Below, in pieces: positions 27,358-36,431 of a stretch of DNA of 64,000 nt (position 1 is its first letter; each line of letters begins with the position of its first letter). The stretch spans positions 1 through 64,000 of the forward strand of contig CADCVH010000051.1 of NCBI GenBank assembly GCA_902806085.1. Direction: 5' to 3'. Below the pieces are notes generated by a model. It had not been told where the DNA came from. It saw nothing but the letters and a program-made list of their open reading frames with translations, and did not search any database. This stretch comes from an uncultured Rubrobacteraceae bacterium. GTDB taxonomy: Bacteria > Actinomycetota > Rubrobacteria > Rubrobacterales > Rubrobacteraceae. The translations under genes and the position numbers were made by a program.

Positions 27358-28599
27358 ATGATGGGCGGGTCGGACCCCTTGTCGCGGACCGCCGCCCGGG
27401 CTTCCCGGCTCGCCGGCATGAGCCGCAAGCGGTTCCTGCTCTCGGCCGGGGGGATGATCGGGGCGTTGTCCCTCGCGGGCGCGCGGGTGGAACGAGTCGG
27501 GGCGACGGGGGCGCCCGGCTACTATGGCACGCCGCCAAACGAGACCGGCACCTACGCGCCGCCGGGCGAGAGCCACTACCTGGCCTCCGAGAGGCCGGAG
27601 GTCATAAGCTGGGGCTTTCTGCCCAACCGGGATGCCGAGCCGGTCATGACGGTGCGGTCCGGGGATCTGGTGACGATGGAGCAGATCTCGCACGAGGGCA
27701 TACTCGAGGACCAGAAGAGCCCCTACGAGTTCTTCGCGGGCTGGGGCATCCAGGAGACGGATATCCTGGACGACCAGTTGATGGTCTTCGAGGAGGTCGA
27801 GCACAAAGGCGAAGGACCGCACGTCGTCACAGGGCCGGTGGCCGTTGAGGGCGCGGAGCCGGGCGACTGGCTCGAGGTGCGGTGCCTGCAGATCCTGCCC
27901 CGCGTCCCCTACGGCGTGAACTCCGCCCGCCACGGCAAGGGCTCGCTGCCGGAGGAGTACCCGCTAGGCGGCAAGGCCTACTACGGCAACCTCATCACCT
28001 TCGATCACCACCGCGGCGTCGGCCACTTCCCGGCCGGCGACGGCATAGAGGCCCCGCTAAAGCCGTTCATGGGCATCGTTGGCGTCGCGCCGGACACCTC
28101 CGAGATGGTCGACTCCGTACCGCCCGGCGTCTACGGCGGCAACCTCGACGTGAGGCGCCTGATGACCGCCGGCTCCACCGCCTACTACCCCGTGCAGGTG
28201 CCGGGCGCCCTGCTCTACACCTCCGACGGTCACGCCGCCCAGGGCAACGGCGAGGTGAGCCTCACGGCCGTAGAGACGAGCCAGACCCCGACCTTCCAGG
28301 TCATCGTGCACAAGAAGGACCGGCTCGCCGAGGAGGGCCTGCCAGCGCTCAAGAACCCCTGGGGCGAGACGCCGGAGTCGTGGGTCGTTACCGGCATAGA
28401 CGAGGACCTCGACGCGGCGTTGCGGGAGGCGGTGAGGGAGACGGTCTCCTTCCTGGTCCAGACCCGCGGCCTCTCGCGCGAGGACGCCTACTCCCTCGCG
28501 AGCATCGCCATAGACTTCGAGGTCTCCCAGGTCGTGGACGTCAACAAGGGCGTCCACGCCGTCGTGCCCAAGGTCCTCTTCCCCGACGGCCGCGCCTGA
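27358..28599 (+). CDS. acetamidase/formamidase family protein with export signal
   Basis: This 413-residue protein opens with a signal-like segment, SRKRFLLSAGGMIGALSLAG, whose RK-x-F-L pattern is a variant of the Tat motif. The mature part shows the FmdA_AmdA pattern: AVEGAEPGDWLEVRCLQILP, FMGIVGVAP, PPGVYGGNLDVRRLMTAGST and SDGHAAQGNGEVSLTAVE. Family members hydrolyse formamide or short amides to ammonia, usually in the cytoplasm, so an exported form would be unusual. The start may instead be the Met at 27418, just before the signal. Confidence 0.8.
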   Translation: MMGGSDPLSRTAARASRLAGMSRKRFLLSAGGMIGALSLAGARVERVGATGAPGYYGTPPNETGTYAPPGESHYLASERPEVISWGFLPNRDAEPVMTVRSGDLVTMEQISHEGILEDQKSPYEFFAGWGIQETDILDDQLMVFEEVEHKGEGPHVVTGPVAVEGAEPGDWLEVRCLQILPRVPYGVNSARHGKGSLPEEYPLGGKAYYGNLITFDHHRGVGHFPAGDGIEAPLKPFMGIVGVAPDTSEMVDSVPPGVYGGNLDVRRLMTAGSTAYYPVQVPGALLYTSDGHAAQGNGEVSLTAVETSQTPTFQVIVHKKDRLAEEGLPALKNPWGETPESWVVTGIDEDLDAALREAVRETVSFLVQTRGLSREDAYSLASIAIDFEVSQVVDVNKGVHAVVPKVLFPDGRA

Positions 28600-28678
28600 T
28601 CCCGGTTCCGTTCTGGCCGAGAGGTAGTCGCCGGTAGAAGCGCCGAACCCGTGTTCCCACGAGCTTCCGCGATCCACT

Positions 28679-29032
28679 TCAGAGGAGGCGGGAGAGGAGC
28701 ATCCCCGCATAGACGGCGGCCAGGCCGGCGACGAGTTGGCCCGCGGCGTTCAGGAAGGCCGGGGCGAAAGATCCTGCTTCGAGCAGCCGCAGCGTGTCGT
28801 GGCTGAAGGTGGAGAACGTCGTGTAGTCGCCGAGGGCTCCGACGGCCAAGAACAACCTGGCTTCGTTCGAGAGGCCGGAGTTCTCGAAGAGGCCGAGGAC
28901 CACCCCGATCACGAACGACCCCGAGACGTTGACGAAGAACGTCCCCCACGGAAACCCCGACCCGAGCCAGCCCTGCACCAGGTTGCCGACCAGGTAGCGG
29001 GCGGCCGACCCGAGGGCGCCGCCGCCCGCCAC
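28679..29032 (-). CDS. crcB: fluoride channel CrcB/Fluc
   Basis: This is a 117-residue protein with four hydrophobic segments and the Fluc landmarks GGALGSAARYLVGN, WGTFFVNVSGSFVIG (including the pore Asn) and GALGDYTTFSTFSHDT (the Na+ site and Phe track). It exports F- from the cytoplasm as a dual-topology dimer; only one copy is present, implying a homodimer. An in-frame TAG lies five codons upstream, so the GTG at 29032 or a nearby CTG must be the start. No fluoride riboswitch was recognised in the leader. Confidence 0.9.
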   Translation of the reverse strand: MAGGGALGSAARYLVGNLVQGWLGSGFPWGTFFVNVSGSFVIGVVLGLFENSGLSNEARLFLAVGALGDYTTFSTFSHDTLRLLEAGSFAPAFLNAAGQLVAGLAAVYAGMLLSRLL

Positions 29033-29645
29033 GAGGAGTAGTTTCAGTACCTAGCTTACCGGGGCCCGGGGGTCGAGGCCCCGGAGGACCAGTTCCGCGC
29101 CTGAAGGCAGGATGTTGAAGCCGAAGATGCTCTTGCCCCGATCTATCGAAAAGACGCTCTCTGGTGTGGGCCTCTACTCTCTCGCCGCGTCGCCGCAGAA
29201 GCCGAACTATAAAATCCCGCGCGTTCTCCGGTCTTTGGCCCGACGCACGAATATACCGCCCCACCCACAATGCGAACACGCGTGTCGGGGAATTAGTTCG
29301 GCGTTCTCGAACGGCGCGATACCCGCGCCCGGGCAGGGGAGGTCGTCCGGTAAACGATCATGAGGTGCTCGGCCTCGGAGACTTGGTCCTGTGGGGTGGG
29401 GCCACGCTTGCACTTCGGAGAGCCCGCGAAGACTCCTGCAAAAGCCGCTGCAACTCGGCGGGAAACCCGGCGCGGAGCCGGCGTAAGCGGGGCAAGAGGA
29501 CAAGGCGGGTGCCTCCTTCGCCTCCGAAATGTAGCCATCCGGCCAAAGCCACCGTAGCGGTTCGTCTGTAGCCTGGAGGGCCAACGTCAACCCGGATTGT
29601 CTCGCGCTCCGGGGACCCCACGAGAACGGAAGACCAGGAGGTTCG
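29033..29645. other. intergenic region between crcB and the ureide operon
   Basis: No convincing gene was found in 613 bases. A perfect 8-bp inverted repeat (29059-29066 with 29077-29084, 10-base loop) lies in the crcB leader. A minus-strand frame from about 29180 to 29050 reads like protein (VFSIDRGKSIFGFNILPSG, ending in a stop) but has no start and may be a gene remnant. GC-rich sequence upstream of 29646 could hold an RNA leader that I cannot identify. Confidence 0.35.
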
Positions 29646-30989
29646 ATGGCGACGGAAACCACGCACGGCAGGCGGGAAGGACCCGTACTAGAGGAGGAGT
29701 TCGAGCACGTCCCGGTGCCAGAAGATCGTCGCAAGTCGCTAGTATCGGTGGCGGCGGTGTGGTTCGGGTTCCCCATGATCCTGACGAATGCCCTGTTCGG
29801 CGGCATCTACGTGGCGTTCCTGGGCTTCTGGACCGGCGTCCTCGCGATGCTGGTGGGGAACGTCGTATTGTCCATTTACGTTGGGATGTTGAGCTACCGC
29901 GCCGGCAGCACGGGCCGGAGCTTCGCCCTGCAGGCCCAGCAGACGTTCGGCCGCTACGGGTACGTCGTGGTGTCTGGCTTTCTGGCCACGCTGGTTATTG
30001 GCTGGTTCGCTTTCCAGACCGGTCTGACAGGGCAGACGCTGCAGACCTCTTTCGGGGCCAACGCGTTTCTGATGACCCTGATCGCGGGCGTGCTGTATAT
30101 CGCGGTTACGTTCGTCGGTATTCGGGCGTTGGCGATCCTTGGTTGGGTCTCGGCGCCGCTTTTCGTGGTGCTGGCCGCGTTGGCGATCTTCCTCGTGACC
30201 CGAGAGAACGGCCTGGGCGGCGTGTTCAGCTACACCCCCGAGCCCGGTGTCGCGGGTGCGGCCGGGGCGCTCACCTTCGGGGCCGTGGTCTCCGTTACCA
30301 TCGCCGGGTTCGTGGACTCAGGCACCATGACGGCTGACTTTACGCGGTGGTCCAAGAACGGGCGTCAGGGGGCGCTGGCGGCTTTCTTCGCGTTCCCCGT
30401 GGCGAACATGATCTCGATGCTCGTCGGCGGTGTGATCGTGGCGGCCGGCGCCTCGGGCGACCCGACCACGGCCGGGGGTGACTTCCTGCCGATCCTGGCC
30501 GACGGCGGGCCCGTGCTGGCCGTCGTGGCCGTCCTCTTCGTGTTTATCAACCTGGGCTCGGTGTGTACGCACTGCTTGTACAACGGGGCCGTCGGGTGGT
30601 CCTACATAACCGGGGGCAAGATGCGGTTGTTGACGGTCGTACTCGGGGTTATCGGGGTGGTCGCGGCGCTTGCCGGGATCTGGAGCCTCTTCCTCAACTG
30701 GTTGAACCTGCTCGGGGTGCTGGTGCCGCCGCTCGGTGCGATCATCATCATGGACCAGCTCGTGCTCCGCAGGGAGACCGTGGACGACACCCTCGTCTCG
30801 TGGCGCCCCACGGCTTTCTTCTCCTGGGCCTTCGCCGCCGGGGTTGCCCTGCTGGTCAATAGCCAGGCACCGCGGCTCTCGGTCGCCGTCGTCGGCATAG
30901 CCGTGGCAATCGCCACCTACACCGCCGCCACGCTTCTCGCCGGGCGGCGGAGGGAGCCCGAGGCCGCGCTCTCCAGGGACGCGACGTGA
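29646..30989 (+). CDS. NCS1-family nucleobase/ureide permease
   Basis: This 447-residue membrane protein has about 12 hydrophobic segments in the CodB/PucI (NCS1) pattern, e.g. VWFGFPMILTNALFGG, GSTGRSFALQAQQTFGRYG, then DSGTMTADFTRWSKNGRQG. NCS1 carriers take up cytosine, uracil, allantoin or hydantoins with H+ or Na+. The ribosome site is CAGGAGG. It heads an operon of amide hydrolases, with the next gene overlapping it by four bases, so its substrate is probably a ureide or related nitrogen compound. Confidence 0.88.
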   Translation: MATETTHGRREGPVLEEEFEHVPVPEDRRKSLVSVAAVWFGFPMILTNALFGGIYVAFLGFWTGVLAMLVGNVVLSIYVGMLSYRAGSTGRSFALQAQQTFGRYGYVVVSGFLATLVIGWFAFQTGLTGQTLQTSFGANAFLMTLIAGVLYIAVTFVGIRALAILGWVSAPLFVVLAALAIFLVTRENGLGGVFSYTPEPGVAGAAGALTFGAVVSVTIAGFVDSGTMTADFTRWSKNGRQGALAAFFAFPVANMISMLVGGVIVAAGASGDPTTAGGDFLPILADGGPVLAVVAVLFVFINLGSVCTHCLYNGAVGWSYITGGKMRLLTVVLGVIGVVAALAGIWSLFLNWLNLLGVLVPPLGAIIIMDQLVLRRETVDDTLVSWRPTAFFSWAFAAGVALLVNSQAPRLSVAVVGIAVAIATYTAATLLAGRRREPEAALSRDAT

Positions 30990-32467
30990 GCCCCCGGCCC
31001 CCCGAAGACCTCTGCGCCCTGGAGGCGACGGAGATCGTCCAGATGGTCAAGACCGGAGAACTCTCCCCGGTCGAGGTCGTGGACGCCGTCCTGGAACGCA
31101 TGGACACGCTGGAGCCCACGCTCCACGCCTTCTGCACGCCGACGCCGGAGCTCGCCCGCGAACAGGCCAAACGGGTCGAGCAAGAGGTTTCCAGTGGCGG
31201 TGACCCCGGCCCGTTCGCGGGCGTCCCAGTAGGCATCAAGGACCTCGTCGCCACGAAGGGTATCAAGACGACGATGGGCTCCCACGCCTACGCCGACTGG
31301 ATCCCCGACGAGGACGATGTCTCCGTCGAGCGCCTGAAGGACGCGGGAGCCGTGATCCTCGGCAAGACCAACGCCCCCGAGTTCGGCTACAGCGGCGTGG
31401 GACACAACCCCATCTTCGAGACCACGACCAACCCGTGGAACCCGGCCCTCACCTCCGGGGGCTCGAGCGCGGGCTCGGGGGCCGCCGTGGCGGCCGGGAT
31501 GGGACCGCTGGCGGTCGGCAGCGACGGCGGCGGGTCCGTCCGAATACCAAGCAGCTTCTGCGGCCTCTTCGGGATGAAGGCCTCGATGGGCCGCGTCCCC
31601 CTCTATCCCGGATGCCGCGACGAGCGTTATCCGGGTGTATCGAGCTGGGAGTCGCTTGAGCACATCGGCCCCATGAGCCGCACCGTCCGCGACGGGGCGC
31701 TGATGCTCTCCGTCATGGCCGGCGCCGACGACAGGGACCGCTTCTCCCTGCCCGACGCGGACTTCTCGTGGACCGGAGCGGCGGAGGCGGGACTGGAGGA
31801 TCTGCGCGGTTTGAAGGTCGCCTACAGCCCCGACTGGGGATACGCGGCAGTTGACCCCGAAGTGCGGCGCGTCGTCGGGGAGGCCGTCGAGGTCTTCGAG
31901 GGGGACCTCGGCTGCACGGTGGAGGAGGCCCATCCCGGCTTCGACGACCCCTACGAGGCGTTCTGGGGGCTTGTGGTGCTCGATACTGACCTGGCCGGGA
32001 TGCGCCGCATCGCGGAGGAACTCGGCGACAGGATGAGCCCCCACCTCGTCGGGATGCTGGAGCAGGACTGGACCGCCGAGGACCTGACGAACGCCACGCT
32101 GGTTCGCAAGGCGGTCTGCAACAAGATGTGGCGCTTCATGCGCGGCTACGACCTGCTGCTCACGCCGACGCTCGCCGTGCCGCCATTCGAGACCGGCATC
32201 CAGGGACCGGGTGTCATAGACGGGCGCGAGGTGGGGGACACGTACTGGCTCTCCTTTACCTTCCCGATGAACATGACGGGCCAGCCGGCCGCCTCGGTCC
32301 CTGCGGGCTTTACCCGGAACGGGCTGCCGGTAGGGTTGCAGATCGTGGGCCGTCATCTAGACGACCAGACGGTCCTTCGGGCATCAGCCGCCTTCGAGAA
32401 GGCGAGGCCCTGGAAGGACCTCTGGCCCCCGATCCTCGAAGCGGGGGTCGGGGAACGCGCCATCTAG
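30986..32467 (+). CDS. amidase (amidase-signature family)
   Basis: This 493-residue protein starts with GTG overlapping the permease stop (GTGA). The Ser-cisSer-Lys triad is visible: Lys85 in PVGIKDLV, Ser160 in LTSGGSSAGSG and Ser184 in SDGGGSVRIPSS. The overall length and landmarks are those of a stand-alone amidase. In this operon it likely hydrolyses an amide or ureide taken up by the permease. The precise substrate is unknown; GatA is unlikely because no gatB or gatC is near. Confidence 0.88.
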   Translation: MSPRPPEDLCALEATEIVQMVKTGELSPVEVVDAVLERMDTLEPTLHAFCTPTPELAREQAKRVEQEVSSGGDPGPFAGVPVGIKDLVATKGIKTTMGSHAYADWIPDEDDVSVERLKDAGAVILGKTNAPEFGYSGVGHNPIFETTTNPWNPALTSGGSSAGSGAAVAAGMGPLAVGSDGGGSVRIPSSFCGLFGMKASMGRVPLYPGCRDERYPGVSSWESLEHIGPMSRTVRDGALMLSVMAGADDRDRFSLPDADFSWTGAAEAGLEDLRGLKVAYSPDWGYAAVDPEVRRVVGEAVEVFEGDLGCTVEEAHPGFDDPYEAFWGLVVLDTDLAGMRRIAEELGDRMSPHLVGMLEQDWTAEDLTNATLVRKAVCNKMWRFMRGYDLLLTPTLAVPPFETGIQGPGVIDGREVGDTYWLSFTFPMNMTGQPAASVPAGFTRNGLPVGLQIVGRHLDDQTVLRASAAFEKARPWKDLWPPILEAGVGERAI

Positions 32468-32480
32468 GAGGCAAAGGAAT

Positions 32481-33227
32481 ATGAACGGCTTCAAGGTCGA
32501 TGCTGATCCCTACACCTGGCCCTATGACGGGGAGGCCGCGCCGCACCGAACCGCGCTCGTCGTCATAGACATGCAGGTGGACTTCTGCGGCGAGGGCGGC
32601 TACGTGGACAAAATGGGCTACGACCTCTCGCAGACATCGAGGGCGGTAGGGCCCATCCGGCGGGTGCTCGGCGCCGCGCGGCGGGTCTCCGGGCTGACCG
32701 TGATCCATACCAGGGAGGGGCACCGCCCGGACCTCTCGGACCTGCCGGCGAACAAGCGCCGCAGGAGCGCCGCCATCGGTGCCGAGATAGGGTCAGAGGG
32801 GCCTATGGGGCGCATCCTGGTGCGCGGGGAGCCGGGGTGGGAGATCGTGCCTGAGCTCTCCCCGGCGCCGGGCGAGGTCGTAATAGACAAGCCGGGGAAG
32901 GGTTCTTTCTACGCGACGGACCTTGACCTGATCCTGCGCACCGCCGGCATAACGAACCTCATCCTCACGGGCATAACGACCGACGTCTGCGTCCATACCA
33001 CCATGCGCGAGGCGAACGACCGGGGCTACGAGTGCCTCCTGCTTGAGGACTGCACCGGGGCCACGGACGAGGGCAACTACCGGGCGTCGCTCGAGATGAT
33101 CAAGATGCAGGGCGGCGTTTTCGGCGCCGTGGCCCACTCCGACCAACTCCTGCGCGTCCTCGACGAGTCGTACGGCGGGGACGCATCGTGGGCCGTCGAG
33201 ACTTCCTTGAAAGGAGCCGCGCGATGA
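32481..33227 (+). CDS. isochorismatase-family hydrolase, biuret hydrolase (BiuH)-like
   Basis: This 248-residue cysteine hydrolase has a catalytic triad visible as Asp30 (VVIDMQVDF), Lys137 (VIDKPGKGSFYATDL) and Cys170 (GITTDVCVHTTMREANDRG). From memory its sequence resembles biuret amidohydrolase closely, including the start ADPYTWPYDG and the stretch HTREGHRPDLSDLPANKR. That enzyme turns biuret into allophanate and ammonia. Ureidoacrylate hydrolase (RutB) is the main alternative. It lies between an amidase and a formamidase in the operon. Confidence 0.8.
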   Translation: MNGFKVDADPYTWPYDGEAAPHRTALVVIDMQVDFCGEGGYVDKMGYDLSQTSRAVGPIRRVLGAARRVSGLTVIHTREGHRPDLSDLPANKRRRSAAIGAEIGSEGPMGRILVRGEPGWEIVPELSPAPGEVVIDKPGKGSFYATDLDLILRTAGITNLILTGITTDVCVHTTMREANDRGYECLLLEDCTGATDEGNYRASLEMIKMQGGVFGAVAHSDQLLRVLDESYGGDASWAVETSLKGAAR

Positions 33228-34234
33228 GCGGACTTGGTGGCCTGAACAAATCCGAGGGCGGGATGGTCGTCGGCCTGGTCCAGTACCAGTTGCCCATCGT
33301 GGAGACGCCACAAGACGTTGCCAGGACCGCGCGCGAGATCTGCGAGACGGTCGTCAGCGTCAAGAGTGGGATGCCGACGCTGGACCTGATCGTCTTCCCC
33401 GAGTACAGCCTGCACGGCCTGAGCATGAGCACGGCGCCGGAGCTGATGTGCAGCCTCGACGGCCCGGAGGTCGCCGCCTTCAAGGACGTGTGCCGCGAGA
33501 CGGGAGTGTGGGGCTGCTTCTCCATCATGGAGGAGAACCCCGACGGCAACCCGTGGAACAGCGGCATCATCATAGACGCTAGCGGAGAGATAGCCCTCTA
33601 TTACCGGAAGCTTCACCCCTGGGTCCCCGTCGAGCCGTGGGAGCCCGGAGACCTGGGCGTCCCCGTGTGCGACGGGCCGGCGGGCTCGAAGCTCTCGCTC
33701 ATCATCTGCCACGACGGGATGTTTCCCGAGATGGCGCGCGAGGCGGCCTACAAGGGGGCGAACGTCGCCATCCGGACGGCGGGGTACACGATCCCGATCC
33801 GGCACAGTTGGCGCATCACGAACCAGGCCAACGCCTTCTGCAACCTGATGTACACGGTCTCGGTCTGCACGGCAGGCACCGACGGCACCTTCCGCTCGAT
33901 GGGCGGGGGCATGATCTGCTCCTTCGACGGCACGCCGATGGTCGAGGGCAGCGAGCTTGCGATGGAGGTCGTAACGGGCGAGATCGTCCCGAAACGTGCC
34001 GACGAGGCCCGCGAGTCTTGGGGTGTGGAGAACAATATCTACCAGCTAGGCCACCGCGGCTACGTCGCCCTCCAAGGCGGCGCAACGGACTGCCCCTACA
34101 CGTACATGAAGGACCTCGTGGACGGCAACTACCGTCTCCCCTGGGAGGAGAGCGTGAAGGTCACGGATGGAGTCTCGGAAGGGTTTCCTCCTCCGAGATC
34201 CGGCGAACGGGCATCTGTTCTGGGAGGCTCCTAG
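33224..34234 (+). CDS. amiF: formamidase (nitrilase superfamily)
   Basis: This is a 336-residue protein starting at an ATG that overlaps the previous stop (ATGA), with AAGGAG upstream. The Glu-Lys-Cys triad is at Glu60 (LIVFPEYSLHG), Lys129 (YYRKLHPWVPVEPW) and Cys162 (LIICHDGMFPEMAREAAYKG). The agreement with bacterial AmiF formamidase is strong along its length (VENNIYQLGHRGYVA, CPYTYMKDLVDG). It releases ammonia and formate from formamide in the cytoplasm. The last 25 residues after KVTDG are less conserved. Confidence 0.9.
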   Translation: MSGLGGLNKSEGGMVVGLVQYQLPIVETPQDVARTAREICETVVSVKSGMPTLDLIVFPEYSLHGLSMSTAPELMCSLDGPEVAAFKDVCRETGVWGCFSIMEENPDGNPWNSGIIIDASGEIALYYRKLHPWVPVEPWEPGDLGVPVCDGPAGSKLSLIICHDGMFPEMAREAAYKGANVAIRTAGYTIPIRHSWRITNQANAFCNLMYTVSVCTAGTDGTFRSMGGGMICSFDGTPMVEGSELAMEVVTGEIVPKRADEARESWGVENNIYQLGHRGYVALQGGATDCPYTYMKDLVDGNYRLPWEESVKVTDGVSEGFPPPRSGERASVLGGS

Positions 34235-34618
34235 TTGCCGACGAAGGTCTTTTTCAACGGCACGGTGATGCGCGGCCAGCCCGCCCACGACAACATAGCC
34301 GGCGCCGTGTTCGCGCGGGACGCCGCGACGGCCCCCGAGTACCGGCTCCACTCGATAGACGACTCCTACCCCGGCATGTTCCACGTCGGTGAGGGTGGCG
34401 TCTCCGTTGCGGGCGAGCTCTACGACGTCGGCGACGACGTGTTGCCCGGTATCCTGGAGACCGAGCCGCCGCACCTGTACATGGGCGACGTGCTCCTCGA
34501 CAGTGGCGAGTGGGTGAAGGGGATGCTCTGCCCCGAAGAGGTTGCGAGGAGTAAGCCGGACATCTCCAGTTATGGAGATTGGAGGAGGTACGAGGAGAGC
34601 CGGCGGAGCCTCCTCTAG
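34235..34618 (+). CDS. allophanate-hydrolase-related protein (AHL C-domain / gamma-glutamylcyclotransferase-like)
   Basis: This 127-residue protein starts with TTG directly after the amiF stop, with GGGAGG just upstream. Features such as KVFFNGTVMRGQPAHDNIAG, EYRLHSIDDSYPGMF, GVSVAGELYDV and the DISSYGDWRRYEE tail match small proteins related to the C-terminal domain of allophanate hydrolase. In the full enzyme that domain handles a late step of allophanate breakdown. The operon context (BiuH-like, amidase) supports a part in ureide degradation. Confidence 0.8.
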   Translation: MPTKVFFNGTVMRGQPAHDNIAGAVFARDAATAPEYRLHSIDDSYPGMFHVGEGGVSVAGELYDVGDDVLPGILETEPPHLYMGDVLLDSGEWVKGMLCPEEVARSKPDISSYGDWRRYEESRRSLL

Positions 34619-34706
34619 CGTCGGGGCATCCAACTTGCAGGCATTACCTTCTGTCCGCGGACTGGGTTATGCTCAACCGGCCCGCAACGACCAGAAGGGA
34701 GGCGCC

Positions 34707-35037
34707 GTGAAGCTCTCGCCTATGGAGCAGGAGAAGCTCATGATCTTCACCGCCGCCGAGGTCGCCCGCCGCCGCCGGGAACGCGGCCTGAAGCTCAACT
34801 AACCCGAAGGCCGTCGCCATCATAAGCGCCGACCTGCTCGAAGGCGCCCGCGACGGCAGGAGCGTCGCCGGCTTGATGGGCTTCGGCGCCACCATCCTCT
34901 CCCGCGAGGACGTCATGGAGGGCGTCCCGGAGATGGTAAACGAGGTAGCCATAGAGGCCACCTTCCCCGACGGCACCAGGCTCGTGACCGTCCACGATCC
35001 CATCGTCGAGCGGATAGAACGCGCAGCGAGCCGGAGG
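34707..35037 (+). pseudogene. ureA: urease gamma subunit, frameshifted
   Basis: The start (KLSPMEQEKLMIFTAAEVAR, then RRERGLKLN) is unmistakable UreA, from a GTG behind GGGAGG. A single extra A at about 34799-34801 turns the expected LNYPKA into LN-stop. The rest of UreA continues in the next frame ([48 protein letters not shown]). No ureB or ureC follows; the frame simply runs into the next gene. Urease is a three-subunit enzyme, so this is a stranded remnant or an assembly error. Confidence 0.85.
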
Positions 35038-35041
35038 AACG

Positions 35042-35403
35042 GTGGGCGGCCCGCTACGGCACCAGACCAACCTCTTACTGCGCTTGCTGTTGGAGGTGTG
35101 CGCCCTGGCGGCCTTGTTCTACTGGGGGATGCGGGCCGGTGGCGGTCCGTTCGCCAGCATCGTGATGGGTCTCGGTGCGCCGCTGCTGGCCGCGGTCGTC
35201 TGGGGCCTGTTCGCCGCGCCCGCGTGCCCGTGCCGCTGGCCGGATGGCTCGCGGTCGAGCTGATTTTCTTCGGATCGGCCGCGGCGGGGCTCTGGGCCAC
35301 ACGCCGTTTGGCGTTAGCCGTCGCGCTGCTCGGGCTCGCTATCTTCAACCGGGCCCTGATCCAGGCCTGGCGGCAAGACGGGCGGATGCGGATAAACGCC
35401 TGA
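35042..35403 (+). pseudogene. DUF2568 (YrdB-like) membrane protein, frameshifted
   Basis: The first frame (GTG at 35042, GGAGG upstream) encodes [20 protein letters not shown] and [16 protein letters not shown]. The family then continues in another frame with [20 protein letters not shown] and [17 protein letters not shown], ending at 35403. One missing base in the C/G run at about 35215-35230 explains the break. DUF2568 proteins are four-helix membrane proteins of unknown role. Confidence 0.75.
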
Positions 35404-35486
35404 CGCCGGACGCGAGGAATTGCCCGACCTCCGCCCGCCGAAAGCGTAGGCATAACCCCGAACATGAGGGAGACGGTCCGGGTCGG

Positions 35487-36131
35487 CTACAGACCTTGCT
35501 CGACCATGTCCAGCAGGCGCTGCCCGACGTGTTGCGCCTGCGTCTTATCCAGACCTCGTAAGGGGCCATCGATGAGGAGCATGGCGAGGCCGTGCACGGC
35601 GGACCAGGCCAGGAACTCGGCGTTCGGGCGACGCTCGCGCGGTAGGACGCCCGCCTCGACGAGCTCGTCCAGGGTGGCGGTAAGCAGTTGGAAAGGGGTC
35701 AGGCCGCCGCCCCCGGCCCTGGCCGGGCTGGCCGCGCTGCGAAGGTTGTCTGAGGCCGAGAACGCCGTGCGGAACAGCCCCGGCTCGGCCCCGGCGAACC
35801 TGAGGTAGCCGGTGCCGACGGCACGCAGGCGGGCGCGCGCGCGGCCGGCGGGGTCCTCCTTGCAGGGCAACCCGGCCAACTCGGCCTCTATCGCCACGGC
35901 GAGGGCCGACTGGGCGGCCGAGCAGACCGCGTCCAGAAGCGCGCGCCGGTCGGCGAAGTGCCGGTACGCAGCGCTCGGCGCCACGCCCGCCCTTCGGGTC
36001 GCCTCGCGCAGCACCACCGCCTCCGGCCCGCCCCCCCGCGCCAGCTCCGTGCCCGCGTCGAGAAGCGCGCGGCGCAGATCGCCGTGGCGGTACGTCACGC
36101 GCTTGGATGCCCCTGTTTCCGAGCCCCTCAT
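35487..36131 (-). CDS. TetR/AcrR-family repressor
   Basis: From the ATG at 36131 (GAGAGG upstream) this is a 214-residue regulator. The N-terminal helix-turn-helix (LREATRRAGVAPSAAYRHFA) and the C-terminal WHG-type ligand domain (LFRTAFSASD, FLAWSAVHGLAMLLIDGPL) are clear. It is divergent from the hydrolase cluster starting at 36432, and two operator-like palindromes lie between them. It probably represses itself and that cluster until a small hydrophobic ligand binds. Confidence 0.88.
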   Translation of the reverse strand: MRGSETGASKRVTYRHGDLRRALLDAGTELARGGGPEAVVLREATRRAGVAPSAAYRHFADRRALLDAVCSAAQSALAVAIEAELAGLPCKEDPAGRARARLRAVGTGYLRFAGAEPGLFRTAFSASDNLRSAASPARAGGGGLTPFQLLTATLDELVEAGVLPRERRPNAEFLAWSAVHGLAMLLIDGPLRGLDKTQAQHVGQRLLDMVEQGL

Positions 36132-36182
36132 AGCCCTCTCACGAGACCGTTTTCTACCAACCACACAACGGCAAATTACCCA

Positions 36183-36238
36183 TTGTGAACACTGTACACG
36201 CACCGTATTCTACCCGTGTGATCGTGAACACCGTACAC
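36183..36238. promoter_or_regulatory. divergent promoter with two TetR-type operators
   Basis: GTGAACACTGTACAC (36185-36199) and GTGAACACCGTACAC (36224-36238) are near-identical, each roughly palindromic about its centre (GTGAACA / TGTACAC), and spaced 39 bp start to start. On the plus strand TTGTGA (36183-36188), 17 bases and TATTCT (36206-36211) form a promoter; the first operator covers its -35 and spacer. On the minus strand TAGAAT (36207-36212) can serve as the -10 for tetR. The second operator lies near +7 of the plus transcript. Confidence 0.65.
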
Positions 36239-36431
36239 ATAAGCGGGTTGTGGGGAAGCAGGGCGCTGGCGGGAGGGGACACCGACGTATGGTCCCGGGC
36301 AGGGGACCGATGGGCCCGGGCGGGAGCAAGGTGGCCGTGGCGGGCGCTGTCGCGGGCATGGGTACGCCCTCTCGATAGCCCGTCCTCCGCGTCGGTGGTG
36401 CCCCCCGAAAATGCTCCGGGAGGGAGAAAAG

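Noticed and set aside
29101-29645. Fluoride, guanidine or cobalamin riboswitch upstream of crcB or the permease operon
   Set aside because: None of the consensus boxes I know could be placed; only a short GC hairpin is present.
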